A model generated the notes under the pieces. That model worked only from the letters and a program-made list of their open reading frames with translations, made no database searches and had not been told where the DNA came from. DNA of 64,000 bases. It comes from Dolichospermum flos-aquae CCAP 1403/13F. Lineage in GTDB: Bacteria; Cyanobacteriota; Cyanobacteriia; Cyanobacteriales; Nostocaceae. How positions within the stretch are numbered: position 1 is the stretch's first letter; the number at the start of each line of letters is the position of its first letter. The translations under genes were made by a program, and so were the position numbers. The stretch spans positions 2,524,501 through 2,588,500 of the forward strand of contig NZ_CP051206.1 in the NCBI RefSeq assembly GCF_012516395.1, in the 5' to 3' direction. Shown here piece by piece: positions 18,229 through 26,488 of this stretch.

Positions 18229-19389
18229 TCATGAAATACTCAAAGAATTATTAGGCTCTATTTTTGGAGATGCTTCTGGTGTCATAGGTGTGGCTATATC
18301 ATCCAGAGAAGAGTCTTCTGGATCAAAACTCAGTGCTGAGGGACGAATAGCGCTGATGATGCTTTTAATGACAACAGCGCAGGGGACAGCCACAATTACT
18401 CCTAAAAGTCCGCCAATTCTCGCTCCAGTTAAGACAGAAATTAAAATCCAAACGGGGTTTAAACCCGTAAAACTGCCTAAAATTCGGGGTGCAATCAGAT
18501 TTTCGAGAATTTGCTGCACAATTACGGCAGCTATTAAGACCCTCACCCCCATAGAAACATCTTGGAGTGAAACCAAGGAAGTTGTCAAAGCGATACCCAC
18601 AGAACCGCCAAAGGGGATAAGTGCCATGACTCCAATAGTTAACCCAAATAATAGACCAAAGGGAACTTTCAGCCATAAAAAGGTAGGAATCAGCGCGGAA
18701 GCCATGCAGGTTGATAAAATTAATTGGGTGATAAAAAAGTTTTGAAAGCTTAAACGGACTGTTTTGGAAAAGGGAGCGCGAAATTTAGAAGGTAGCCATT
18801 CTACTAAACTTTGCCAAAGTTCACCGCCATGCTGTAATAAATAAAACGTTAATACCATTGTTAGTAGGAAATCCAACAAACTGGTAACAGTGATCACGGC
18901 TAGATTTAGCACCTGTCCAGCTATGGACTGTAATTGTCCTTTGACGCGATCATTGATTTGTGCGGCTAAAGCATCTAAGTTAATGGGTAAACCTACACTT
19001 TCTGCCTTGCCATTGAGTATCATTAATTGTGAACGTCCTGAATCAATTAAGTCTGGTAAACGCGCCACCAGTTGTTGGGCTTGAGTCAGGGCGAGAGGAA
19101 ACAGGGTGACACCTAGAGCTAATAAAATGGATAATGCTAACAAAAATACGAGGATGGCTACTTGCTCTCGTTTTGCTCCGTGATTTTCCATCCAACTTAC
19201 TGGATAGTTGAGTAAAAATGCTATTACCGAAGCTCCGACTAAAATAACGATCAGGGAGTGAAAATAATTGAAAATTGCGGCAATAGCCCAACCATTGAGA
19301 ACTAATAACGGTGCAAGTAGCGCGATCGCTAAGTATCTCGCTATAGGTGTCAATGTTTGCCACCAATTGAGTAGCTTACGTGTTTGCAT
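18229..19389 (-). CDS. AI-2E family transporter (UPF0118/PerM-like)
   Basis: 386 residues with about eight membrane helices. N-terminal helix pairs lie near 17-75 and a soluble insert (about 100-165, LPDLIDSGRSQ, AAQINDRVKGQL) follows. The conserved C-terminal half has LIPFGGSVGIALTT and QILENLIAPRILG, typical of the AI-2E exporter/PerM family. Members export small molecules or ions; the AI-2 assignment holds for few. The last 40 residues are a polar cytoplasmic tail (DPEDSSLDD). The gene is alone on its strand. No motif is missing. Confidence 0.9.
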   Translation of the reverse strand: MQTRKLLNWWQTLTPIARYLAIALLAPLLVLNGWAIAAIFNYFHSLIVILVGASVIAFLLNYPVSWMENHGAKREQVAILVFLLALSILLALGVTLFPLALTQAQQLVARLPDLIDSGRSQLMILNGKAESVGLPINLDALAAQINDRVKGQLQSIAGQVLNLAVITVTSLLDFLLTMVLTFYLLQHGGELWQSLVEWLPSKFRAPFSKTVRLSFQNFFITQLILSTCMASALIPTFLWLKVPFGLLFGLTIGVMALIPFGGSVGIALTTSLVSLQDVSMGVRVLIAAVIVQQILENLIAPRILGSFTGLNPVWILISVLTGARIGGLLGVIVAVPCAVVIKSIISAIRPSALSFDPEDSSLDDIATPMTPEASPKIEPNNSLSIS

Positions 19390-19552
19390 TTTTAGGTAAT
19401 TACACTATAGAACTAAATTAATTTCTTCTTGACAAAGTATTAATCCCATGGAAGTTGGTCATTGGTAATTGAAATTGTTAATTGCCCCTACCTAATTAGC
19501 AACTTAGGTTATTATCTCTAACTTAATGACTATTATTCACCATCTCTAGTTT

Positions 19553-19933
19553 ATGATCACATCAACCACTATGGATAAATTGCCAGCAAAAGATACAGAT
19601 ATCTCAAAAACACAACTTATTTTATATTTGATTCCCATTATCGGCTTTTTTCCCTCGCTGTGGACTCTCTACCAGCGTCAGGGTAGCCGGCAACAAGTTA
19701 CTGCCAGCCGTTTATCTATTACCTTGGCCTTTATCTGGATGTTAGGTTATTTCATGTTAACTACTGGAGCAGCAACAGATTTTTTGACACTGCGCTTGTT
19801 AATTCTCAATAGTTTTCTGACTTCTGGTTACTTTTTAGTCAGTGTTTGGTTGATTTTCCGGGTCATTCAAGGCAAATCTTCCCATTTACCAGGATTTAGC
19901 AACTTGGCAGAGCGACTATGGCATAAGTATTAA
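19553..19933 (+). CDS. Small three-helix membrane protein, unknown
   Basis: 126 residues with three hydrophobic segments at about 22-40, 53-75 and 80-105, and a cytoplasmic tail (NLAERLWHKY). The spacing and the phrase YLIPIIGFFPSLWTLY are similar to small DUF4870-like membrane proteins, but I cannot assign a family. Two ATG codons, at 19553 and 19571 (MDKLPAKD), are possible starts. It sits between the AI-2E-type transporter and the LCP gene, 250 bp upstream of the latter. Confidence 0.65.
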   Translation: MITSTTMDKLPAKDTDISKTQLILYLIPIIGFFPSLWTLYQRQGSRQQVTASRLSITLAFIWMLGYFMLTTGAATDFLTLRLLILNSFLTSGYFLVSVWLIFRVIQGKSSHLPGFSNLAERLWHKY

Positions 19934-20183
19934 ATAGCAAATCGGAAAATCATAGAAATTATCGCAGCCCGTTACAGATTGCCGGAAGTATAAATTTGAA
20001 ATCAAAATCTCAAGATTAATAAAAAGGCTTTCACCCCTAACTCCTGGTTTGTGAATTCTGTTGTATATTCGGAGGTTTATTATAGCAAATTTGATGAGAA
20101 GTTAGCTATTATAGTCTGATTTGTTGGGGATGTATTGAGTCGGCAAATTTACTTTATTTAAAATCGTAGGTGAGAGGAAGTCT

Positions 20184-21608
20184 GTGACTAGTCAAAAAAC
20201 ATCAGCAGCACAAAAAAGAGCCGCAAAAGCTAAATATAAGGGTAAAGGGCAAAATTACCGCCCATCAAAATTAGGACGGTGGCTATGGTTTGCGGTGGGT
20301 ATGGGTGGGATTGCCCTAGTATCTGGACTTGCAGGGGCGTTGTTGGCGGTTTCTTGGGAAAGTACGCCTTTGCAACAAGCTCAACTCAGTCCCCAGGAGG
20401 AAGCGGTATTTGATGGGGATAGTATTTCTGGCAATGGGTTACAATTTTCCCAACTAACTCGTCCTGTTAATATCCTGCTAATGGGGATGAGCGTACTGCC
20501 TCCAGATGTCCAAAACCCCCCTTCTGACAGCAAAAATCTGAGTTATTTACCCCAAATTAATTCTTTTGACGGTCTTTCTGATGTCATGCTGTTGATCAAA
20601 TTTGATCCAGAGACAAAAAAAATAGTCATGCTTTCTGTGCCTAGAGATACCCGTGCAGAAATTGAAGGGTATGGAGTGAAAAAAATTAATGCGGCTAATG
20701 CAGAGGGTGGACCAGCGTTAACGGCGAAAACCGTTAGTAATCTTTTAGGTGGAGTAGGAATTGATCGCTATATTCGTATTAATGTTTTGGGCGTTAGTAA
20801 GCTAATTGAAGCTTTGGGGGGAGTGAATATTTATGTCCCCAAAAACATGAAATATCGGGATGATTCCCAGCATTTATACATTAATTTAAAAGCGGGTCAA
20901 CAACATCTCAATGGTGAACAGGCATTGCAATTACTCCGCTATCGTCATGATGAACTGGGAGATATTGGTCGAATTCAGCGCCAGCAAATGGTGTTGCGGT
21001 CTTTAATTGAACAGACTCTGAACCCGACAACCATCACGAAATTACCAGACATTCTCAATGTTGTTAAGGAAAATATTGATACTAACTTATCTGTTGAGGA
21101 ATTAGTAGCGCTGGTTGGTTTTGGCTCAAAAATCAATCGCTCGAATATGCAAATGTTAATGCTACCTGGACGCTTTAGCGACAATCATGAGTTTGATGCC
21201 AGCTACTGGGTTCCAGATGGGCGGAATATTGCTAAAGTAATGACGCAGCATTTCGGTTTAGAAGCGAAGACGGCAGAAATATCGTTTGCTGAACCTAGTC
21301 ATCTGCGTGTAGCTATTCAGGATAGTACAGGGAACAATCGCTCTCAATTGCGTCCCCTAATTAGAACATTGGAAAAAGCTGGATATAAAAATATCTTTGT
21401 CTCCAAACCCTGGGGACAACCCCTGGATATAACTCACATTGTGGCACAACAAGGAGATGGAGATAGTGCCGAATCAGTCCGTAGTCTCTTGGGATTTGGG
21501 GAAGTACGCGTAGAAAGCACTGGTAATATCGGTTCAGATATTACTATCCAGATAGGAAAGGATTGGTTTCAAAACCAGGCTATTTTCCAAAACTCCACCA
21601 GTCCGTAA
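20184..21608 (+). CDS. LytR-CpsA-Psr (LCP) family glycopolymer ligase with LytR_C domain
   Basis: 474 residues from a GTG start, chosen because GAGAGGAAG lies 5-12 bp upstream. A basic cytoplasmic tail (residues 1-32) and one membrane helix (about 34-57) precede the LCP domain (about 92-300). The domain has the typical strands DVMLLIKFDPETKK and SVPRDTRAEI (catalytic Arg region) and RYRHDELGDIGRIQRQQ. A LytR_C domain occupies about 368-455. LCP enzymes transfer undecaprenyl-linked polymers to peptidoglycan; cyanobacterial members probably attach surface polysaccharide. Monocistronic. Key arginines appear intact. Confidence 0.93.
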   Translation: MTSQKTSAAQKRAAKAKYKGKGQNYRPSKLGRWLWFAVGMGGIALVSGLAGALLAVSWESTPLQQAQLSPQEEAVFDGDSISGNGLQFSQLTRPVNILLMGMSVLPPDVQNPPSDSKNLSYLPQINSFDGLSDVMLLIKFDPETKKIVMLSVPRDTRAEIEGYGVKKINAANAEGGPALTAKTVSNLLGGVGIDRYIRINVLGVSKLIEALGGVNIYVPKNMKYRDDSQHLYINLKAGQQHLNGEQALQLLRYRHDELGDIGRIQRQQMVLRSLIEQTLNPTTITKLPDILNVVKENIDTNLSVEELVALVGFGSKINRSNMQMLMLPGRFSDNHEFDASYWVPDGRNIAKVMTQHFGLEAKTAEISFAEPSHLRVAIQDSTGNNRSQLRPLIRTLEKAGYKNIFVSKPWGQPLDITHIVAQQGDGDSAESVRSLLGFGEVRVESTGNIGSDITIQIGKDWFQNQAIFQNSTSP

Positions 21609-21755
21609 GCCCTATTGATTACAAACATCTTTACTGAACTTAAAATTTCACAAAAGTCAGCAGTTATGGATTAGAGTCCAAAGAGACAAAATCAGCAATT
21701 ATCCTCAAGAATGAATCATTAAAAGCAAAGTTGGATTCCGTTCTTCTTGCCAAAA

Positions 21756-22886
21756 TTATGATTGTTTGATCTTGATGAATAAATCTTCATACTCTTTCAT
21801 AACTGCTGGAGGTAAGGGGAGTATAAATTCACTTTTGGCCAGAATTTCAGCATCAGTTAAGAATAAATTCTGTAACTGTTTCTGAATATCCCCTACGACC
21901 ATAGCATTGTCCACAGGAGAATTGCTTTTAGTTAGTAAGGCAATTTGTTTAGAGGTATTGGGTTGTAAACAAAAATCTAACCATTGATATGCTAAACCAT
22001 CATTACTAACACCTGTAGGACTTACCCATAAATCAGTCCAAATTGCTGTTCCTGATTGGGGAACAACTGCGGCAAATTTTTGATAACGACTGATTACCGG
22101 AATAATATCATGAGACCAACCAACTGCTAACCAAGTATCCCCAGTAATTAATGGTTCTAGATAGTTTTGAGAATCATAGAATTTGACTTGTTGATTTAAT
22201 GCTTGTAATTCTGGTTTTAGTGCAGAAATTTGCTTGATATTTTCCGTGTTATAAGATTTTCCTAATTTCTTCAAAACTAAACCAATTACTTCTCTGGGAT
22301 GATTAAGTAAAGAAATCCGATTTTGTAATTCACTCCGCCATAAATCACTCCAATCTGTTGGTTTCCAACCTAATTGTTGAAACTTTTCTTGATTATAAAT
22401 AATTACTGTATTCCCCCACCGATAAGGAACACCCCAAATTTTACCTTCTTGATCACGCTTAATTAGTTGTTGCCATTTTTCATTTAAGTTAGCTAAATTT
22501 TTGATATTTGTTGTTGCTAATGGTTGAATTAGTTTTTGATCAATTGCTGCTTGTAACCAATAATCACCCAAGGTAACTAAATTAGCAGTCGGTGATTTTT
22601 GATTTTGATTAAATGGTAAATAACGAGTCCATTCTTGCTGATTATTAGTTGGCGGTTGTTGCCAAGTCTGTAATAATTTAAATAACTCCTGAAGCTGATT
22701 CACTGGGGTAAATTTCAATTTTCCCCCTTGAGTTACAGTTTTCCGAAACTGATTAACTACCTGACCAGGAATAGAATTTTTTAATAGCTGTACATTTAAG
22801 GGGGGTTGCTGGTTTGTTCCGCATCCTGTGATCAATTGAGAAAGTGTTAAGGTACTTATACCCAATAAAAAAGATCGTCTGTCCAT
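21756..22886 (-). CDS. Lipoprotein extracellular solute-binding protein (PotD-like)
   Basis: 376 residues. The N-terminus MDRRSFLLGISTLTLSQLITGCG has a twin-arginine-like RR and a lipobox with C22, so the mature protein is an acylated periplasmic lipoprotein. The body has the two-lobed binding-protein features of the polyamine/iron group: IWGVPYRWGNTVIIYN (about 150-165), GDTWLAVGWSHDI (about 248-260), and WVSPTGVSNDGLAYQWLDF. The cyanobacterial relatives are annotated as spermidine/putrescine-type binding proteins. No permease or ATPase lies nearby, so partners must be elsewhere. Ligand is inferred only. Confidence 0.85.
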   Translation of the reverse strand: MDRRSFLLGISTLTLSQLITGCGTNQQPPLNVQLLKNSIPGQVVNQFRKTVTQGGKLKFTPVNQLQELFKLLQTWQQPPTNNQQEWTRYLPFNQNQKSPTANLVTLGDYWLQAAIDQKLIQPLATTNIKNLANLNEKWQQLIKRDQEGKIWGVPYRWGNTVIIYNQEKFQQLGWKPTDWSDLWRSELQNRISLLNHPREVIGLVLKKLGKSYNTENIKQISALKPELQALNQQVKFYDSQNYLEPLITGDTWLAVGWSHDIIPVISRYQKFAAVVPQSGTAIWTDLWVSPTGVSNDGLAYQWLDFCLQPNTSKQIALLTKSNSPVDNAMVVGDIQKQLQNLFLTDAEILAKSEFILPLPPAVMKEYEDLFIKIKQS

Positions 22887-23592
22887 TGATTTTACAGTTG
22901 GTGAATATAGCCATCCTCAATCATAGCTTGAGTTTGATGGGGCAATTTTACATATTGAGCTAGAATAGATAAATAAAAATTTACCGCTTGCATCAGCCCT
23001 GAAACCCAACAAATGCGTTGGGTTGTGCTGTCGCTTAACCCAACCTGCAAAAAATGGCTAAGGTATTGAAACAAGTTGACACTCTCAGGGAAGACAGCCA
23101 CTGAGATTCTACTGACAGAATTAAATTAAGAGTTTAGCTCAATCTAATCTCGCTGCGACCGTCAAACGCCGCCTAAACGCTCAAAACAACTGCCAATCAA
23201 GGTGTCGAAATTGCGCTTACTTTTATGGTTTTCAGTGTTTTTAGAATCCATCACTAAGCCAAGACGCGGTACGCTCCACAACCTGCCATTACTCGCTCTT
23301 TCAAGTCAATACTGCCGTTAGGACTTAAACCTAACCGTTGTTTCATAGGAGCCGGAATTTCTCCGTACTAGGATGCTTCAACACGTAGATGTTTTTTGTT
23401 CTTACTCACAATTTAATTCTAACATACCACAGGGATTAAAATCCCTCGTGCCGTTTCCCTCTCAGGTCTAAAGACGCGCTCGTTTCCCACTTACCGCGAG
23501 GTCTTATGAAAAGTTAAATAATCCATAAGTATATCGAAGATCCTCAGTAAAGTGAATAACATAGAGACAATATTTTTTGGTGCAGGTATTAA
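22887..23592. other. 706-bp gene-poor interval with decayed mobile-element sequence
   Basis: Three things are visible. At 23055-23068, TGGCTAAGGTATTG with an upstream GTTGGG pair belongs to the AAGGTATTG repeat family also at 30425-30438 and 50372-50460. At 23431-23446 a small hairpin GGGATTAAAATCCC occurs. At about 23465-23480 the minus strand carries GCGTCTTTAGACC, the loop of the TnpB-type right ends at 34927-34957 and 38394-38419, and minus-strand translation at about 23240-23410 gives a gene-like but stop-broken stretch (KNKKHLRVEAS, APMKQRLGLSPNGSIDLKERV). I read this as a degraded element. The open frame 22892-23101 (minus) may contain the tail of a lost gene (MIEDGYIHQL) but is not called. 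Confidence 0.45.
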
Positions 23593-23940
23593 ATGGAATC
23601 TTTAGAAAAACAAATTCTTACGTTAAGCCAGAAAGTTGATGCTATCTATGAAGTGATTGAAAGGCTTGATATGCGGCTATCTCAAGCTTTGTCAGATTCA
23701 TCTTTAGATAAGTTACCAGTCATAGAACATTATCTAGAAAAGAAACAGCCAGTGCCTGAGTTAAAAGAATTGAAGCATAAAGATATTTTGTTAGATGGTA
23801 TTGTAGAAATGAATTATCAGACGACAGATAAACAAATAACACCAGAAATCCAAATTCAACGGCTAACAGCTCAGTTAACCGCTGCATATCATCGGATTGC
23901 TGCTTTGGAAGAACAGTTACTCAGACAGAGAGCTTATTAA
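23593..23940 (+). CDS. Coiled-coil hypothetical protein
   Basis: 115 residues, soluble, largely helical. Residues 1-35 (EKQILTLSQKVDAIYEVIERLDMRL) and 85-112 (RLTAQLTAAYHRIAALEEQLL) have heptad patterns suggesting two coiled coils joined by a polar linker. No domain recognised. It ends overlapping the CobT-type gene by 4 bp in convergent orientation. ATG is 10 bp after GGTGCAGG. The size and heptads suggest a scaffold or adaptor, but nothing more can be said. Confidence 0.6.
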   Translation: MESLEKQILTLSQKVDAIYEVIERLDMRLSQALSDSSLDKLPVIEHYLEKKQPVPELKELKHKDILLDGIVEMNYQTTDKQITPEIQIQRLTAQLTAAYHRIAALEEQLLRQRAY

Positions 23941-25037
23941 TTGCGGCTAAGTTCTTCAAGTTGGGCTTCAATAGCTGCTAATAATTGATTTTGTTGCCAA
24001 TTTTGACTTAAAGAGGCAGCTATACAAGCCGCACCAGCACCAATACCTTCTTTGACAAAACCCCGTTCATAAGCTTGAAGTTGAGGATATCGAGAATTAG
24101 CAAAACTCAATTGTGTAGCTAACAAGGGAGGGATGCTATTTTTGTCTAAACTTTGGGCTAAATCAACTGTTGCACCTGTGGGATCTTCTGCTACCCAACG
24201 GGTTGTGCCGATGACAATTTCTGCGGGTTGCCAAGATAAAGAATATGTGTAAGCGATCGCTTGAATTAAAGCATAAACTGCTAACATTTGTGTACCTCCA
24301 CCCAATAATACCCCACAACTCCGACTCGCGGCGATCGCCATTCCTGCTACTACCACCTGCATGGGATCACCTACTGCGGCCACCAGTTCTAAAGGATCAA
24401 CTGACGGGGGCATTTTTGCCAATCCCGCTTGCACCAAATCCCATTTCTGTCCGTGATTACACACAGGATGGCTACTATTAACTTTACCAACAGCATCAAT
24501 GCCCAAACCAGTTAAAATTGCCAAGGCTGTTGTTGTGCCACCGACAACGCACTCGCTGAGAATTAAATACCCATGAGAACTTAATTCAGAACTTAATTGA
24601 TCACCCCAACGCAATCCTTGTGCTAATAAATGTTTGACAGTATCTATATCCATAGCTGCACCCTGACTTAAACACTTCGCCGGCGCACCACCCAAATCAA
24701 TTAATGGTACAGGTGGAGTATGGGGTAATCCCGCATTAAACAAGTACACAGGGATATTTAAATTAGCCACCACCGCCCGCGAAATCAGCACAGGAGAAGC
24801 CCCGGAAGTCAAAGGAGGGAGAGGGTACTTGGGTTGATGTTCAGCACCGTAATAGAGAAATTCTCCATCAGCACAAGCTGTATATTGGCGATCCTGTGGA
24901 GTCAACCCAGCGGCAGAAATACCAGGAATTAAACCCGTTTCTGTAAATCCCAAAATACAGGCAAATATAGGTAATTTACCCCGATAACGATGAAGCCATG
25001 CTTTGCCCTGGGGAACTTGTGTGTAAATATTAATCAT
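23937..25037 (-). CDS. cobT: Nicotinate mononucleotide-dependent phosphoribosyltransferase, CobT-like
   Basis: 366 residues, matching the cyanobacterial/archaeal CobT-like group (distinct from enterobacterial CobT). Recognisable stretches are FACILGFTETGLIPGISAAG near the N-terminus and the glycine-rich GVLLGGGTQMLAVYAL near 240, with GTTRWVAEDPTGATVD later. The family activates the lower-ligand base of cobamides by transferring ribose phosphate from nicotinate mononucleotide. Cyanobacteria make pseudocobalamin, so adenine may be the base. It is downstream of a DUF2232 membrane protein on the same strand, separated by a 139-bp repeat-bearing gap; that pairing suggests cobamide-related transport, which is inference. 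Start MINIYTQVPQG is the usual family start. Confidence 0.85.
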   Translation of the reverse strand: MINIYTQVPQGKAWLHRYRGKLPIFACILGFTETGLIPGISAAGLTPQDRQYTACADGEFLYYGAEHQPKYPLPPLTSGASPVLISRAVVANLNIPVYLFNAGLPHTPPVPLIDLGGAPAKCLSQGAAMDIDTVKHLLAQGLRWGDQLSSELSSHGYLILSECVVGGTTTALAILTGLGIDAVGKVNSSHPVCNHGQKWDLVQAGLAKMPPSVDPLELVAAVGDPMQVVVAGMAIAASRSCGVLLGGGTQMLAVYALIQAIAYTYSLSWQPAEIVIGTTRWVAEDPTGATVDLAQSLDKNSIPPLLATQLSFANSRYPQLQAYERGFVKEGIGAGAACIAASLSQNWQQNQLLAAIEAQLEELSRN

Positions 25038-25080
25038 ATCTAAACTGTGATTTTTCTGATTTTTCTGATTTTCCTGATTA

Positions 25081-25173
25081 ATTAATCATCTTTATCAAAT
25101 TAATCAAAAAAATCATAGTTATGACTTTTACAATTAATCATCTTCATCAAATTAATCAAAAAAATCATAGTTA
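25081..25173. repeat. 41-bp direct repeat, two copies
   Basis: Copies at 25081-25121 and 25133-25173 differ by one base (ATTAATCATC followed by TTT/TTC, then ATCAAATTAATCAAAAAAATC and onward). They fill the gap between the DUF2232 and cobT genes. A shorter upstream run of TTTTTCTGATT units at 25050-25076 makes the gap almost wholly repetitive. Confidence 0.85.
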
Positions 25174-25176
25174 GGA

Positions 25177-25887
25177 CTACTCATAATCCATCAACACTTG
25201 CAACCAATGAGGTGGACGGGGAATGGGATTTCCTAAGCGATCCAAAAGTAACAAAGCAGTAAGATGGACTATAAACAAGTAAATAAAATTATTAAGAACA
25301 ATGAAAGCGATCGCTCCTAATTGAATTAATAATAAATTGGGAGTCATTAACAATTCCAACTTTAAAAAAATCCATTCAATAATTTCTGTCACTTGGTTAA
25401 TCACATAAACCCACAAATCTTCCCCCGATAGCACAGACAAAAACCACAGCCGAAAAAACACCCCCATAGTCCCCAATAACGTCCCTAAAGTCATCGAAAC
25501 AATCCAGGGGACACGACGATACCAAGTCACCCCCAATAGCACACCCATCAAGCCAAAAGGCATGACAAATAACAAACTGCGGAATGGACCCATCAACACA
25601 GACAACAGCAATCCAGAAGTCACCGCTGCCATCCAAGCTGCCCGTTTACCCCAACGTAAATAAACCAAAGCAATAGGGATAGGAAAAAATACCCGCAATA
25701 CAGGACCCAAAGGAAAATAAAAATTAATAAACCAAATTAAACTCGCCGTACTTGCTAAAAAAGCCGTTTCCACCATCCTCAAGGTACTCTCAACTTTAAG
25801 AGGTTGGTACTGTAATTGACTTTGGGGAAGAGATTCAGGAGATGAATCTTTCTCTGGTTCTTCTGGGAGCAAATCAACAATACTCAT
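25177..25887 (-). CDS. DUF2232 family polytopic membrane protein
   Basis: 236 residues from ATG 25887 (MSIVDLLPEEPEKD); a longer frame to 25965 exists but overlaps the regulator fragment and lacks typical character. After a polar N-terminus (about 1-45) there are six to seven hydrophobic segments. PIPIALVYLRWGKRAAWMAA is the diagnostic DUF2232 region, similar in layout to S-components of energy-coupling (ECF) vitamin transporters. Together with the downstream cobT gene, a role in uptake of a cobamide precursor is conceivable but unproven. The C-terminus is RPPHWLQVLMDYE. Confidence 0.8.
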   Translation of the reverse strand: MSIVDLLPEEPEKDSSPESLPQSQLQYQPLKVESTLRMVETAFLASTASLIWFINFYFPLGPVLRVFFPIPIALVYLRWGKRAAWMAAVTSGLLLSVLMGPFRSLLFVMPFGLMGVLLGVTWYRRVPWIVSMTLGTLLGTMGVFFRLWFLSVLSGEDLWVYVINQVTEIIEWIFLKLELLMTPNLLLIQLGAIAFIVLNNFIYLFIVHLTALLLLDRLGNPIPRPPHWLQVLMDYE

Positions 25888-25951
25888 GCAGGCAACTAAA
25901 TTAAACGATGGTTTTTTCCAAAGCTGACCAATCGGGAATATGAATTCTATC

Positions 25952-26179
25952 TTAATCTCTGACAATCAAACCCTTTTTTTCTAATTTTGTCAGCACTCTT
26001 GTCACAGTTTCCCGTGCCAATCCACTTAAACTACTTAACTCGCGGTGGGGTAAATTAGGAATTTCCGTGCCTGTATTCTCTTGTTTGCTTTGCCCCTCTG
26101 CCAAAAATAGCAACGTATCCGCCACCCGTGACTGACTATCTGATTCCCGTAACCGCAATTTTCTGTTAACTTGTCGCAA
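25952..26179 (-). pseudogene. Crp/Fnr family regulator reduced to its winged-helix domain
   Basis: 75 codons. The stretch RESDSQSRVADTLLFLAEG, then NLPHRELSSLSGLARETVT and KLEKKGLIVRD, is the helix-turn-helix of a Crp/Fnr-type regulator. The family's about 130-residue cyclic-nucleotide-binding barrel is absent: the frame upstream meets a TAA within four codons, and no ATG is available (TTG 26179 only). The C-terminus also stops right after the wing (GLIVRD), earlier than usual. It lies directly upstream of the DUF2232 gene. Most likely a remnant; a stand-alone DNA-binding protein cannot be excluded. Confidence 0.6.
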
Positions 26180-26249
26180 CCCATTAAATTACAACCACCT
26201 TTAATAGAGATTGTCTGAGATTACACCAACTATGTTATAAAAATTTCAG

Positions 26250-26309
26250 AGGGAACAGGAAAAACTCATGTTTAAGTTCCCTGTTCCCAGTTAAGAGTTC
26301 CCTGTTCCC
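26250..26309. repeat. GTTCCC direct and inverted repeats
   Basis: AGTTCCCTGTTCCC occurs twice (26275-26288 and 26296-26309), and its complement GGGAACAGG lies at 26251-26259, giving a possible stem-loop. It sits in the 309-bp gap 26180-26488, which otherwise holds only AT-rich leader sequence for the next gene. Confidence 0.6.
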
Positions 26310-26488
26310 TTGTCATAACGACAATTTTTAACGCCAACCTACTTAGAAGTATTATTTGATTTTCCTGTATCCCTCACGAGAGTGCGTCAATAACCCCACA
26401 CAATCGCGTAGACTGCGCTCTGCGCTTAAAAACTACCTAAACCTGAATCTTCTAAAATTTTGTACATTTTTAACTAAGGTAATTTAAC

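Noticed and set aside
22892-23101. 69-codon minus-strand open frame beside the binding-protein gene
   Set aside because: Its first half is dispersed repeat sequence. The last 30 codons might be a lost gene's tail, but support is too weak to call it.
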